NCBI GenBank assembly: GCA_030512335.1
Contig: JAULSU010000003.1
Location: 3,906,001 to 3,970,000, forward strand
Length of the DNA: 64,000 nucleotides
Direction of reading: 5' to 3'
Source of the DNA: Immersiella caudata
Taxonomy: Eukaryota > Ascomycota > Sordariomycetes > Sordariales > Lasiosphaeriaceae
Shown here: positions 23,443 through 34,648 of the stretch, piece by piece
Numbering within the stretch: position 1 is the first letter of the stretch
Layout of the letters: each line of letters opens with the position of its first letter
Notes under the pieces: generated by a model
The model's database searches: none
What the model was told of the DNA's origin: nothing
What the model saw: the letters and a program-made list of their open reading frames with translations, nothing else
Program-made: the position numbers and the translations under genes

Positions 23443-25282
23443 ATGTTGCTGGAGCCGACATCGACGCAAATCCATCCCTCGTACGTCGCCAACCAGTCGG
23501 CCTCACTGCCCCGTTCCAGCTCCCACCAGCAGCAGCAGCCGCCGCCGCCGCCGCCTGGTAAGGAAGGTTCGGAAGCGCCCGCCAGCTCGCTTCTATCACC
23601 TCCCGGCAGCTCTATGGAACGCAGTGCTCCCGAGTACTCGCAGTCAGGTTTGCCTTCGCCCTATCCCAGCAACTTCGGCGACTCCCAGTCTGAGGCCTCA
23701 TCTGCAGATCACGCATCTGCTGCGCCCTACGCGACCCAGCAGGAAGTGCGGTCCGCAAACTACTCAACGTCGGCCACTCCCACGTCAGACTATAGCGTGT
23801 ACCCGTCGTCGGCGCGGTCCACCTCCTTCCCGGAGCACATCACGCGTTCGTATCATCCGGCTAGCACCCACAGCGGCAGCAGCGGGAGTATGGCGCAAAC
23901 ACCAACAAGTCCGTCCGTGCCTTTGCCAGATGGACGCAACCATCAGACCCAGGTCAGATCTGACAGCGAGCTACCTATAGATCCGTCCATTGCGCAACCG
24001 AGCCCGACATACGGCAGTCACCAATATTCCCCCTACGGCGCGCCCGCTACTCAAGACATGTCGCACCCTTACACGCACCCTGGCAGCGCCGGTCTCTATG
24101 CGCAACCTCGTCCTGACTGGGCCGGGTATGGGCAGCAGCCTGGCGCGCCCATCACGCCAGGCCATCACGTATTCCCCCAGACTCCGACTTCGGCAACGCC
24201 TTCCAACCGCCCAAGCCAGGTAAGTTTTTACGCTGCTCCTTCGAATCAGCTCCCGTTTGCCAAAACCCTATCATCAATTGCCCGTTCGTAGGATAAAGCC
24301 CATCGGTGTGGGTTTTACGCAGCCCGCGACTCCGCTCGGCGCTCGCCGTAGATGTTTGACTCCCGAAATTCGCGCTAACTTTCGTGTCGTTAGGTCTACA
24401 GTTTCGTCCCGATTCCGGGGGCGCAGCAACATAAGAGGCCGAGAAGGAGGTATGAGGAAATTGAGCGCATGTACAAGTGCGGGTGGAATGGGTGTGAAAA
24501 GGCATACGGCACGCTTAACCACCTGAACGCCCACGTCACAATGCAGGCTCACGGCCAAAAGCGGACTCCTGAAGGTAAGCCGGCTTCGCCCACTTGTTTG
24601 TATTCCAATGCTTTTTTGGGGGATCGTTTCGTCCCAGGGCTTAATTGCGACCTCAAGTTTCCGGGTAAACGAGCACACCCTTTTCTGGTTCGCATAGGCT
24701 AGTGCCTGCGGCACGCGCTTCGTGCATTGATTGCGAGCTGGTGTTGGCGCCATCGCGCGGGCTAGCGGGCTAGGCCGAACCAGTCAATCGGGACAAGCGA
24801 TGGCTGCTTGCTTTTTGGTGGAAAGCGCTGACGTGAATGATGTTCAGAGTTCAAGGAAATCCGAAAAGAATGGAAGCAACGCAAAAAGGAAGAAGAGGCA
24901 GCAAGGAAGGCAGAAGAAGAGCGCCAACGTCAAGCCGCGGCGACGGCGGCCGCCCAGAACGGCGGGGCCGACCCTCAAGGCAGCGCCGACGGCGCTCAGC
25001 CTCCCACAAGTTATCCGGGCACCAGAACGGTCCAGCTGCCGCCGATAGGATACCAGCCGAACCAATATCCGGCCCCTCCCTCTGGCAGCATGCAGACATC
25101 TCTATCCGAGTATGGCGCCAACCCCGTCTACCAGGGCTACTCCCCTGCATCTCCTTATGGCCAGCCTAATCAGCAAATGTACAACCAACGTAGGTCGAAG
25201 CTCGACTCTCCACCGCTCAAAGTGTCTCTGGTTACCTAACATTCGGACTTGCGTAGATAATGGAGGGCCCTCGAACCACTAG
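23443..25282 (+). CDS. CON7: CON7-type C2H2 zinc-finger transcription factor
   Basis: This is a homologue of Con7p (Magnaporthe) and Con7-1 (Fusarium), a nuclear regulator of conidium shape, germ-tube/appressorium morphogenesis and cell-wall genes. Four exons: 23443-24219, 24394-24574, 24848-25189, 25257-25282, giving 441 residues. Residues 1-259 (exon 1) are low-complexity Ser/Pro/Gln/Tyr-rich, with a QQQQPPPPPP run near residue 30. The family core straddles exons 2-3: VYSFVPIPGAQQHKRPRRRY, then a single finger (CGWNGCEKAYGTLNHLNAHV, with the second zinc-binding His a few residues on) and the basic, helical EEFKEIRKEWKQRKKEEEAA. Exon 4 adds HNGGPSNH. The introns are long for this window (174, 273 and 67 bp). 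The gene stands alone between wide gene-poor flanks, common for developmental regulators. The name rests on recall of the conserved core. Confidence 0.88.
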
Positions 25283-28200
25283 TAATGAGACAAGAAAGAT
25301 ATACCCGTCGTTTATTACAAAAGCGCAACTCTTCACCCCGGTATTAATCAGGTTGTTTCCCTGTTGATATTTGAGGGATCGACTTTATATCCCCCACGAA
25401 AGCAGGGCTCCAGAGCCCGGTCTCACTTTTACTTTCCTTTGTGACGTGTTGCTCAATTTTTCCAAATTTTTTCTTCTTGCATCTTGCATTGGTTGGCGGC
25501 TTGGGGAGATTTGCATCCTGCTCCTTTGTCATGGTGATGGCGGCCCGTTTGATTTTGCCGTATCCGGTGGTGCTGCCAGGCATTCCATGCCTTCTGCCTT
25601 TTTTGTTCATTTGACTTTTCCCTGTTGCATCTATGGCGTGGGATACCCAAAAGAGGACAAGCGGTGCGGGATAGGTGCGGCATCATTGGAGCGGGTGGCC
25701 GATGTGGTCCAAGGTGGGATGGGAGGATCAGAGTGTCGGCGGGTTTCTTTTTGGTGTAGTTTGATGAAGTTTGGTGGGATGTTTCTTTCTGGGGGGGGGG
25801 GGGGGAGGGGGGGCGTTTAGAGGTCGAAAGAGTCTGTCATCAGAGTGGACATGCACGAATTTCGAAGGTTTGGTGGGAGTTGGTGACGAAAAGCACTGTA
25901 CACTGTGGCGGGAATATAACGGTTCAGATGCTCCCACGATGCTTTACGGCCCTGAGAACACTTTGTAATCATGGCAAGTGAGTAGTATAGACATGATCAA
26001 CTTCTCTCCTTTTCTGGTATGCGTGCTAAGTGTGATGAAGAGGCGACTGTTTATGGATTCCAACCTAACCCTTAACACCCCACCCCGACAACGATCCATT
26101 TTCAAGTCAACAAAAGGGGGAAATCGGACAAACAGTTTAGCAACGAGTGAGGCTCTGTTGGTGGACGTTACGACCTGCGACAGCAACGACCACCCTAGCG
26201 AGTTTTGGCTAGCCAGGGGCTAACATCAAAGTCAGGGATTGCTGACCTGGCAAGGGGGGAAGAGGGGGTTTGCCCGGTTTGTTTTGCCGTGCGGCTTGGT
26301 GGTGGCGGGCTGGGCTGGGCTGGGCTGCCATGCAAAACATGCTGCAGGCGGGTGCTCTAGCTTTGTGTAACCACACCTATTTCGCTGTGGTTCGCTGCCT
26401 CGGAAGAAAACGAAAAAGGAGCCTTGCCTTGTTCCGTTACACAGTGCCGCTGTGGTGCCGCTGTGGCACCGCTGGTGTTGCTGTGGTAGGGTGGTACGAT
26501 GAGTAAGGTTTTGGGACACTACTGTGTATGTGGTAGAAGTAATACACATTATGTCAATAGAGGAAAGCGTGAGAATGGGTGGGATCATTGGAGAAATACT
26601 TATCTAGGATGTGAGGCGTGGTGTTTGTTTTAGGGCGGGGATCTGGTAGTTTGCTTGAGTTTGTCCGGCGTCAAGGGGGGAAAGCTGGATTTTGTCACCT
26701 CGTTTTTATGATGTTGTGTCGTGAATGACAACAGCTCACGGGTGCCCGAAGCCGAGGGAGGGAACAACCGGAATCCGGAATACGAGCAGTTGAGTAGCAT
26801 GACGCCTTGTTTGGTGATGCCTTTGTCCGCGCGTGCACCGCATGGCATTTCGGTTTTTCCCTGTCTGTGAGAGGATGGGGAAAGCAAAGGGATGGGGGTG
26901 TTTTTTTTCCTTCGATTCTTCCTTCGGGTTTCCGTTGAGGATTTACTAATTAGTTGGCCCCCCATGTCCCCGCATATGCAACTCTTCGGACGTTGGATTG
27001 CGACATGAAGGGAAGCCAGGGGGATGTAGTAGCGGAGGCAACAGCTGCAGTCGCCAACAACACTAATGGAGATATTGAGTTATTGCAGATGCTGAATGTA
27101 ATGTAAGCTTTTGGAATGTATCTTTGTCCCGTCCCTAGTAGTAGAGTACATTCGCCGCCTGCTTGCCGCGCCAAGAGGACAGTTTGTGCATGGTGAGGAA
27201 CACAGTACGCTGGCGGCGTGGTACGAAACGCTACGGCAGATGGGGCACGGGTCTGGCTGCCGAGCCGCACCCGCGCAGGCGGATTGCGTCTGAGCTTCTG
27301 ATAAGTTTCCAGGTCGGCCCGTTCCCGAGCGAGGAGGTCGCGTGGGCGGTGTCCGAGCATAGAGTCGGTGAGGCTGACCCTCGCCATAATTCCATCCGTG
27401 GGTCGCATGGATGCAGCTTCGAGACCAAGACGAACAAGTCGGTCCGAGGTGACGCACTCGCCCATATGACGTGCGTCGAGGGCAAGGCAGGTCCTTGGTT
27501 GTGGTGTTTTCTAGAACAGACCACGAGTGTCTCAACCAGGGCGGTTTTGACAGAATTGACCTGGGGCTACTAGCGCCGGTCTGGCAGCTTCGGGTACCCG
27601 ATCCTGACAGCGGCGGCAGAGGGCCTTTCAACGTCAACTGACGGATGGCGCTGTTTCAGTCGCTTACCTTGGAACGGATGCACTTGTGCACGCTTGGTAC
27701 GTAATTGTACAGCATGACGCTAAAGTTGCTTACAAGCAGTGGACGGCAAGCCCCGTATTGTTTGGTGCTATCGGGACGGCTGCGGCGCCTACCTTCGGCC
27801 GCGCAGTGCACGATGTCTCTTCTCGGCGGGCCGCTCCTGCCCACCTCGGGTGTGGCTCGTGTGTGGGCACTGGTGCGGTGAGGGAGGCGCGCTCTGTCAG
27901 CATAGGGCACCCACAGACCCGTACAGATCATTGCAGTGATCGACACCCCACGTCCCGTGCGGGTTGCAGCGACGCCAGGGGTGAGCGGCATGCATAATTC
28001 CAACGATGGCCCCCGACGGAATACCACGGCCAAGATTTTTGGGAAAAAAGACAGACGGCTCGTAAATTGCACTTGGCATCGTTTTTGGGCCATTTCAATA
28101 GCCAGACCTTATCGCGGCGCGGCAGAGTCTGTGGCACGATGAAGCCAACCGGGAATTCTGCCATTCCAGACCGAGCCGCCTGATGTTTGGCGACTGAAGC

Positions 28201-28435
28201 AGGAGATGACGTAGCGGCTGAGTTCCATCGCATCACCAAGTTCAGCTGCTGAGCCGAAGGCGCATACATCCACTCCGAAGCTTCAGGTTACTCTTCCACT
28301 CAACAACCACCGACCCAGGGATTTAGCGATCATTGTAACCCAACGCGGGCCATTAGGACCGACTGTCGCAAATATCTGCAGCTTGTCAAAATTCGATACA
28401 ACGCAAACGCAAGGGAAGAAAACCAGGTCGACAGC
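25283..28435. other. Gene-poor stretch between CON7 and AAR2
   Basis: This 3.15-kb stretch contains the CON7 3' flank, a long G tract (25791-25813) and the AAR2 promoter. No secure gene is seen. On the minus strand an ATG at 27465 opens a 171-codon frame (to 26950) whose first ~65 residues look protein-like (SDRLVRLGLEAASMRPTDGI), but the rest is unconvincing. An equally long plus-strand frame covers 27163-27573. No family can be assigned to either, and no splice model joins them to neighbours. Confidence 0.45.
25791..25813 (+). repeat. Poly-G tract (G15 A G7)
   Basis: This guanine run lies about 510 bp beyond the CON7 stop codon. It is capable of G-quadruplex formation in a transcript or on this strand, and its length is likely to be unreliable in the assembly. 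It could mark the end of the CON7 transcription unit, but nothing shows that directly. Confidence 0.9.
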
Positions 28436-30007
28436 ATGTCAGCACCAACGATGGTGGACAGCCCTCCGCCGCTAGAGGACGACACCACGCCGTCGTTCGA
28501 ACACAGCGATGCTCTGTCTCAGCGCGTTGCGCAGGCATTCACCCCCACGCTATCCAAGTCTAACTCGACGGCATCGGGCCACTATTCGATCCGGTCACAT
28601 GTCTCGGTGCGACACATTGGGACGATTCCATACGGCGAGCTTCGAGTCCACGGCCGCTCCGATTCGGATGTCACTGAGCGGGACATGATCAACTCCATCA
28701 CCGAGGAGGCTATCGACCCGCCCGCGCCACCGAGCTGTCTTGCGAAAGGGGATGTCCTGCGACTTCTGGACTTCCCCAAAGAGTTCATCGTTGGCCATGA
28801 CACCTTCGCCATGACAACTAGCGAGAGCCTCAAAGGCTTTCGGGACATCCCGCCCGGTACGCACTTCCTCTGGGTTCAAAAGCCCGAGCCGGGACCTAGG
28901 TGTGGATACTGGTACCTTACGAAGCTTCCTGGCGTGGTCCGGGTGAAACAGTGGGACCGGTTCAACGAAGTTCTCGGCGAAGCAGCGAGCCAGTTTGAGG
29001 TCCGTATGGAAGAAGCTAGTGTCGGCACCGTCTATCCATTGCTCAAGCCTTACAACCTCAAGGAGGAGGAAGCCCCCACTCCGAAGAGGTCGTCGCCAAC
29101 AGGGCTCAGAGCTGAGCTCTCTTTTATGACAGATACTGCTGAGATGTGGCGCCATCTTACAGGCGCCATAAGCGGCCCTTTTCTGGACAGAGTGACGGGC
29201 AAAAAGGGAGTCAGCGAGTGGCTTGTTGACTCAATGGACTGCGTGAAGGGAGACTCCAGGCTACCCGTCGGTCTCGCCACGGCCAGCGAGACTTACCGTA
29301 CCATCGTCGGGAGCGAGCTGCAGTTTCTGTTCTCCCAGGACATTCAAGATCTACGGATCTTGGATCAGGGCCCCAACGCTGATACCACATCCCGCATCGT
29401 GGCTTTGATAAACTCCGGTACTATCCCTGTCAGCGAAGCCGACATCGTGGCCGAGCTTCAGTTTGTTTTCGTCACAGGCACCCATCTAGGCAACACCGCC
29501 TGTCTCGAATACTGGTGGAAGCTTGTCCTCAGAATTATCCTCCGCGCCCTTCAGCTCTCTCTTCAGCGCCCCACCCTATGTCGTTGGCTCATCCGGACAC
29601 TTCATGCGCAGCTGGTATACACAGACAACAACGTTGAGCCCCTTCAGCAGGGCAACTCCAACGTATCAGACGGCCCAAGCGGAGACAGACTTCTCTTTCA
29701 TTCCCTTCGACAAAGCAAGACTCTGCTTCATAGCGCCTTGGTAGAGTACAAGAGCAGGATCAACACGTTGTTACTGGATCTCGGGAACCAGATCACCCAG
29801 GAGCAGAAAGAGGTGGGGTATTCCTTTGAAGATTTGGAAGCATGGCTTTGGAGATGTGGCTGGGATTTGAGGAAGTTAGCTGATGGTGGGAGGAGGGCTT
29901 TGCTTGATGATGGCGACGAAGACGAAGATGAGGATGACTTCCCGGTCATTGTGGATATTGACGAAGACGGAAGAGAGGTTGGGTTGGTTTCATTCCACAG
30001 AGACTGA
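28436..30007 (+). CDS. AAR2: AAR2-family U5 snRNP assembly factor
   Basis: This is a single-exon gene of 523 residues in the AAR2 family. In yeast, Aar2 is a cytoplasmic chaperone that binds Prp8 (RNase H-like and Jab1 domains) in the immature U5 snRNP and must be replaced by Brr2. The N-terminal domain starts around residue 105, with GDVLRLLDFPKEFIVGHDTF followed by the family-typical FRDIPPGTHFLWVQ. The C-terminal helical domain includes LQFLFSQDIQDL, ELQFVFVTGTHLGNTACLEY WW, and a Glu/Asp-rich end after LEAWLWRCGWDLRKL. About 90 Ser/Thr-rich residues precede the conserved part, longer than in yeast (355 residues total) but usual in filamentous fungi. The start was chosen as the first ATG of the frame. 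Its substrate PRP8 is encoded about 25 kb downstream. Confidence 0.88.
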   Translation: MSAPTMVDSPPPLEDDTTPSFEHSDALSQRVAQAFTPTLSKSNSTASGHYSIRSHVSVRHIGTIPYGELRVHGRSDSDVTERDMINSITEEAIDPPAPPSCLAKGDVLRLLDFPKEFIVGHDTFAMTTSESLKGFRDIPPGTHFLWVQKPEPGPRCGYWYLTKLPGVVRVKQWDRFNEVLGEAASQFEVRMEEASVGTVYPLLKPYNLKEEEAPTPKRSSPTGLRAELSFMTDTAEMWRHLTGAISGPFLDRVTGKKGVSEWLVDSMDCVKGDSRLPVGLATASETYRTIVGSELQFLFSQDIQDLRILDQGPNADTTSRIVALINSGTIPVSEADIVAELQFVFVTGTHLGNTACLEYWWKLVLRIILRALQLSLQRPTLCRWLIRTLHAQLVYTDNNVEPLQQGNSNVSDGPSGDRLLFHSLRQSKTLLHSALVEYKSRINTLLLDLGNQITQEQKEVGYSFEDLEAWLWRCGWDLRKLADGGRRALLDDGDEDEDEDDFPVIVDIDEDGREVGLVSFHRD

Positions 30008-30765
30008 GAGGGGACGCGCAACCGGAGAGCCGACCTGGGGATACGCGTGTGATCGCTGTACACATGGGGTGCAGCGCAGCCAGATTGATGCTCTTGGGGT
30101 ACCCCGAGTACGGGGCTCAAAGGACTGACGACGACTGGTGTGGCTGGCAAGGCTGACGAGGATTGACAAGGGACAGACATGGACCAGCAAAGGGCCGAAG
30201 CTGTGCCTTCGCGAAGTCCTAGATCATCACGTCAGTCTGCGGGAATTCTTTGCGGGCATCTGAATCTTGTGCGTTTAATGTTTGGAAATGAATGGTTCAA
30301 CAGGTCATGATCTCACCAACGAGTCAGCCGTGGAGGCGGAGCCAAGGCTGATTTGTCGTTTTGACGCCCAAGCCTTGCGTGCAAATCAGAAGTACAATCA
30401 ATACCTTACTTAATCGGTAATACTATATAGTTTTGTTTAGTGGCAGATGAATTAGGATGTCCGCGTGCGTATCGGTCAAGAGTCGGTTCCGACAGTGCTC
30501 TGCTTTCCGATCCCTGTTGGAATGTTATGTTTACCCCTGAATAAAGGTGTTCCTGGTGGGGTCGGGGCGTGTTGGCCGCGTGCCCACGGGGGCTTATCTT
30601 ATCGTCCCCGCGATTATGTCGTTGTCCCGCACCTCAAACACAACACCATTCAAACTCCCGCCGTTGAGCCATCACAATTCCTCTCTATCCTCCCTCGCCT
30701 CGCCGCCCGTCCATTGCCAAGAGAAAACGAACTCCAAAAAAGAAACAGAAAAACCAACTCCAAAA
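30008..30765. other. Intergenic: AAR2 3' flank and SNF8 promoter
   Basis: A 758-bp gap between genes in the same direction. No gene is seen. The final ~110 bp before SNF8 is AC/CT-rich with an A-rich Kozak-like context (CAAAAATG). A frame open from 30547 is continuous with SNF8 but has no conserved residues before the 30766 ATG. Confidence 0.6.
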
Positions 30766-31592
30766 ATGTCCTCCCGTAAGGGCGTCGGCCTAGCCGCCTT
30801 CGACCGCTCCCGCCTCAACTCAGCCCAGTACGCCTCCCATGGCTCAACCCTCCGCTCCACCAACGCTCAAGCCCTCGAGACCCAACTCTCCGTCTTTCGT
30901 TCCCTCCTCCAGCAATTCGCAACTACACATGCCAAGGACATCCGCTCCAATCCTACTTTTCGCGCGCAGTTTGCGAGGATGTGCGCCGCCATTGGCGTCG
31001 ATCCGCTCGCGAGTAGCAATACGTCTTCGGGGGGCGGGAATAGCGTTTGGGCGCAGCTGCTGGGGAGGAGCGTGAATGATTTTTACTTTGAGCTGGCGGT
31101 GAGGGTGGTGGAGGTTTGCGGGGAGACGAGGGGGGAGAATGGGGGGCTGATCGAGGTAAGGAAGGTGAGGGAGGGGTTGATGAGGGGGAGGATGGAGGGG
31201 GGTGGGGAAATCACAGAGTGAGTTTTGCTCTTGACATGATGTCTGAAGTGAGTGGGGACCGAAATGGGGGGCTAATGGGATACAGGGACGATATATTGAG
31301 GGCGGTTGGGACGCTAAAGCCGCTGGGGTCGGCGTATAGTATTGTGAGGGTGGGGAGTAAGCCGTACATTCGATCTGTGCCAAAGGAGCTGAATATGGAT
31401 CAGAGCGCGGTGTTGGAAGCGGTGCAGGTGCTGGGGTATGTGAGTGTTTCGATGTTGATGGCCAACTTGAGGTGGGCGAGAGCGCGCGCGCAGACGGCGC
31501 TGGAGGATTTGGTGGGTGAGGGTATGCTTTGGGTTGACAAGCAGAGTGAGGAGTGGGAGTATTGGAGTCCTGGGTTTATGATGGAGAGTTAG
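30766..31592 (+). CDS. SNF8: SNF8/VPS22 (EAP30), ESCRT-II subunit
   Basis: This is a subunit of the ESCRT-II complex (with Vps25 and Vps36), which sorts ubiquitinated membrane proteins into multivesicular bodies. In fungi it is also needed for ambient-pH signalling through the Pal/Rim pathway. Two exons, 30766-31217 and 31286-31592, encode 252 residues, the usual size. Landmarks are the basic N-terminus with GLAAFDRSR, the helical LETQLSVFRSLLQQFATTHA, FRAQFARMCAAIGVDPLAS, and the two C-terminal winged helices containing DDILRAVGTLKPLGSAYSIV and LEAVQVLGYVSVSMLMANL, ending WSPGFMMES. The ATG at 30766 is preferred over an in-frame upstream extension because homology begins there. Third-codon usage changes from C-rich to G-rich at about 31020 within the gene. 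Confidence 0.94.
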
Positions 31593-32322
31593 GAGTTCGG
31601 TAATGTGCCCGGATGAGAGGTGCAAGGCGCAAAGGCAATCAACACGCCAGAGTCAAGGGCTCAACGGGATCGAGTCAAGTTGACCTCGTGATTGTCGCCC
31701 GACCCGCTCGACACATGGGGCAGCGGATTCGCACAGCAGCAAGCCCTCACAACCTAGAGGGCTTGAAGACAGGTTGCGGGCGGCAACGGGAAACGGTGCC
31801 TAGGACGCCTTCCCATAACAGGGAACCCGGACTCTCGAGCCCCCTCATAGGATTCCTCGAAGTATGGAGTTGGTCGGTCAGGGGAGCACCGCCTTATTCT
31901 TCTTCACCTCATGTGACATGGCAATACTTGGGAACTCCCAGCAGCCGACGGAAGATACAGTACCCCCACACCAGATCGTTCACATCAGGCTTACAAGGTA
32001 TCTGATCCAGTGTTCATCTACCGATCTGTGGTAGTAGCAAAACAAATATTGACATCCAATAGCATAACAAGAGAGATTATACAGCACAGGAATCCAAGAC
32101 CCCGGCCTCCTACCTCCCCTGTAAGAGCTTCCCTCCCTCCCCCTTTCCCTCTTGACGGCCAAACCAGCTGTTTTGTCCTGCTCTTCGTGTTGCCGTCCAG
32201 GCCCATGTTTCTTCGACCTCGAATCTACTCTGCGTATCCGGGAATGCATTGCCTCGTGAAAGTCGTCCCGTGCTGCTGTGAAAATCCATCCACTTCCACG
32301 ACCTACCACCGTTATTAGGCTC
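31593..32322. other. Convergent 3' region between SNF8 and the Mpv17-family gene
   Basis: SNF8 and the Mpv17/PMP22 gene converge here, so this 730 bp should hold both 3' UTRs and terminators. No gene is seen. A Lys/Arg-rich open frame at 31613-32005 has no family resemblance. Confidence 0.6.
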
Positions 32323-33311
32323 CTAGTAAGGGGGGTTAGGACCAAGGGGCGGGTAGTCTTCAGGGCGGCCAATGGTAGAGGGGCCCGAAGGACGGCCACC
32401 GTCACCGAAATGCTTCTTGCGAAGGGCCGCCAGGCGCTTCTTCTTGGTGACGGTATTGATATAAGTGCCAATGATGAACGACACGAGGTTGAAAAATGGT
32501 ACCCAAGTGTTCTCGGGCAGGAACTTCTGGGCAAAGGCGAGGCACACAGGCGAGGTGATCCAGCTGACGCGCATCACCTTCCAGAAGCCAACCCGCACGG
32601 TGGCCCGCACTTGGTGGAACGTCCGTGCGCCCGCAATGAGAGCCATCGCGACAAGGTAGACGGAGTTCTGGATAGGGGCAATCTGTTGTTGAATTAGTAC
32701 GCAGTCTATGTAGCGGGGCTCAGAAAGCTTACAATGAGATTGCTGACGAGAATTTGCAAAATCTTTGCCCGGAGACTGGTGCGGTCCTTGAACGTCTTCT
32801 GCAGAGCCCAAATGAGGAAGTGGCCGAGCGGAGCGCTGACAAAGGCACCGTAGGCGGCCATCTTGGGGACCCGCGAGGTGAAGTAGTTTCCGTGCTTGTT
32901 GCGATCCTTGGCGAGCCATGAGGCAATGAGCTCCTGAGCACCGGCGAGCGTGCCGGCGGTCAGGGCCTTGGTTCGGAGCGGGTGCTTCTCTAGTTGGTTG
33001 ATGTAGGCCTGGAACACTGCGTCAGATCTGGACATGTCCTCCACCAACGCTGGGGAGCGCCCTAGGACAAAACGTACCGCAAGATAGCCCTTAGTGCCCG
33101 CATTCTCTCTTCCACCGGTGATGGCGGTACCGACGACGGCGGCAACTGGGTGGTGACCCTTGGTGCCGGGCAAGTTTCCGGTCGCGGCCTCAGTCACAGC
33201 GGCGGCGGTGGAGGCGATGACGCCGCGGGGCTGGATGTCGACGGCATTCTTGACACCCTCCTGGATGGCCGTTGTGACCGTGTCCCGCTCAATCTTAAGC
33301 GTCGACGACAT
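32323..33311 (-). CDS. Mpv17/PMP22-family integral membrane protein
   Basis: This is a membrane protein of the Mpv17/PMP22/PXMP2 family, which forms small channels in peroxisomal or inner mitochondrial membranes. The C-terminal ~200 residues carry the family core: NQLEKHPLRTKALTAGTLAG, ASWLAKD, YGAFVSAPLGHFLIWALQK, and the signature region WKVMRVSWITSPVCLAFAQK followed by NTWVPFFNLVSFIIGTYIN. About 105 Ala/Thr/Gly-rich residues precede the core. A clear intron at 32683-32732 (GTAAGC...CAACAG) separates the last exon. A second stretch, 33017-33077, begins GTACGT and ends GCAG like an intron, but removing its 61 nt breaks the frame. Either it is retained coding sequence, or the true donor is a weaker GTTTTG four bases downstream. 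The protein is therefore 312 or 293 residues. Peroxisomal versus mitochondrial location cannot be told. Confidence 0.87.
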
Positions 33312-34648
33312 GGTTTGTGACGATCAAATCGACATCTAGGAGCGGGTGGGATCTGGGACGAGGCTCAATCAGCGGCTGTCGGCGATCGGGCAAGACAAGT
33401 GCGTGTTGATGCGAGCGCGCAATTCGGGTGTAGTGATGGTGGCAAAGGATGCGCCGGGAATTATTGATTTGTTTACAGCTCCGGTTGAGCTGTGGAGTCG
33501 ACGGTTGCGCTGCCGAGCAGTGCTGAAAATGCAAACGCGTCGGAAACGCGGCGCATTGGGTGCCGGGATGGATATTGCAGAGAATAAACGCGGATATGGA
33601 CTCACCGGTGATGGAGACGGAGCGATTGATCGGGGATGCGGTCGTCGAGAGGTTCGGCTGGGCACGGTCGGGGGTGAGGCGGACGAGGAGGTTGGTTTTT
33701 GATGGGGGTGAGAGCTGGAGCGACCAAGCACAGAGCAGCAGCTCATCTTGCGTCGCGACTGGCGACTGGCGTCTCGACTGGGGGGCGTCGCTTGCTGAGG
33801 GCGGGAGTGGAGACCTGAGACCTGAAGAGCCAGCCACCACGACGGCCCCTGATTGGCCGCATCGTTGAAGGGCCGAGGTTTGTTTTTCGGCTTCCTGCTG
33901 CTGGGAGACGACAACACATCAATCAGCGCAGACCTCGGGTTCGATGTTGCTGGATGACCCCTGTCTCCGGAAACCCCCATCCTGGTCGCAGCTCTGGTGC
34001 TGCATCTCAGAGCCACTCGTTGCACGTCCTGCTTCGGCACACCTGATTGGCTGCAGTTGACCTCACAACTCGACGGCGTGGTGTTGTGCATACAAAGTAA
34101 CAGTTCCGCCAACGCCAACACCAAGTTTTGAGCCGCAATGTCGCGTTATACCATATTGTGGCTTCACAGCAATGGGGTGGTAGTACCAGCCACTCACTTG
34201 CGAAGCCAAATTATGCAGCCGGCCGCCGGTCATGAAAAAAAATTGCTTGAAATGTTCTTCAGCTGCTTGCGTTCTTGGGGAGGAAGTCGCGATTTTAATA
34301 TCGTGGTCAAGCCAGCATATGGCTCCTGCCGTGTCCTATCTGCGATGGACTGCCAGAGCGCAATTCACTTGATGCCGCAGTGTGGCCTTCAAGGTTTGCA
34401 ACTCTTGTCGTAGCCCCGCCGGTCAACCTTCTTTGCGCCGTTTCTTATCTCATGCTGCCACGAGTTAAGCTCAGATGCGCCTTCTGCACGAGAACTACTT
34501 TGTTTCCTCTTCTCGACTTTTGTCGGAAGCCTTTTCTTTCTGTGGCCGCACCGAACCGTATCCCCGCCTCTGGCGCCTGCCTCCCGCTTGTTCTTAAAGA
34601 TGGTCTGAGAGGAACCTGCCGATTCACAACCAGATTCGATACTCGATC
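33312..34648. other. Divergent promoter region (Mpv17-family gene / Cys-rich gene)
   Basis: A 1.34-kb region between divergent start codons. It should contain both promoters and leaders. Open frames on either strand up to 251 codons overlap antisense to each other and look like chance frames in GC-rich DNA. No RNA gene or repeat was recognised. Confidence 0.55.
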
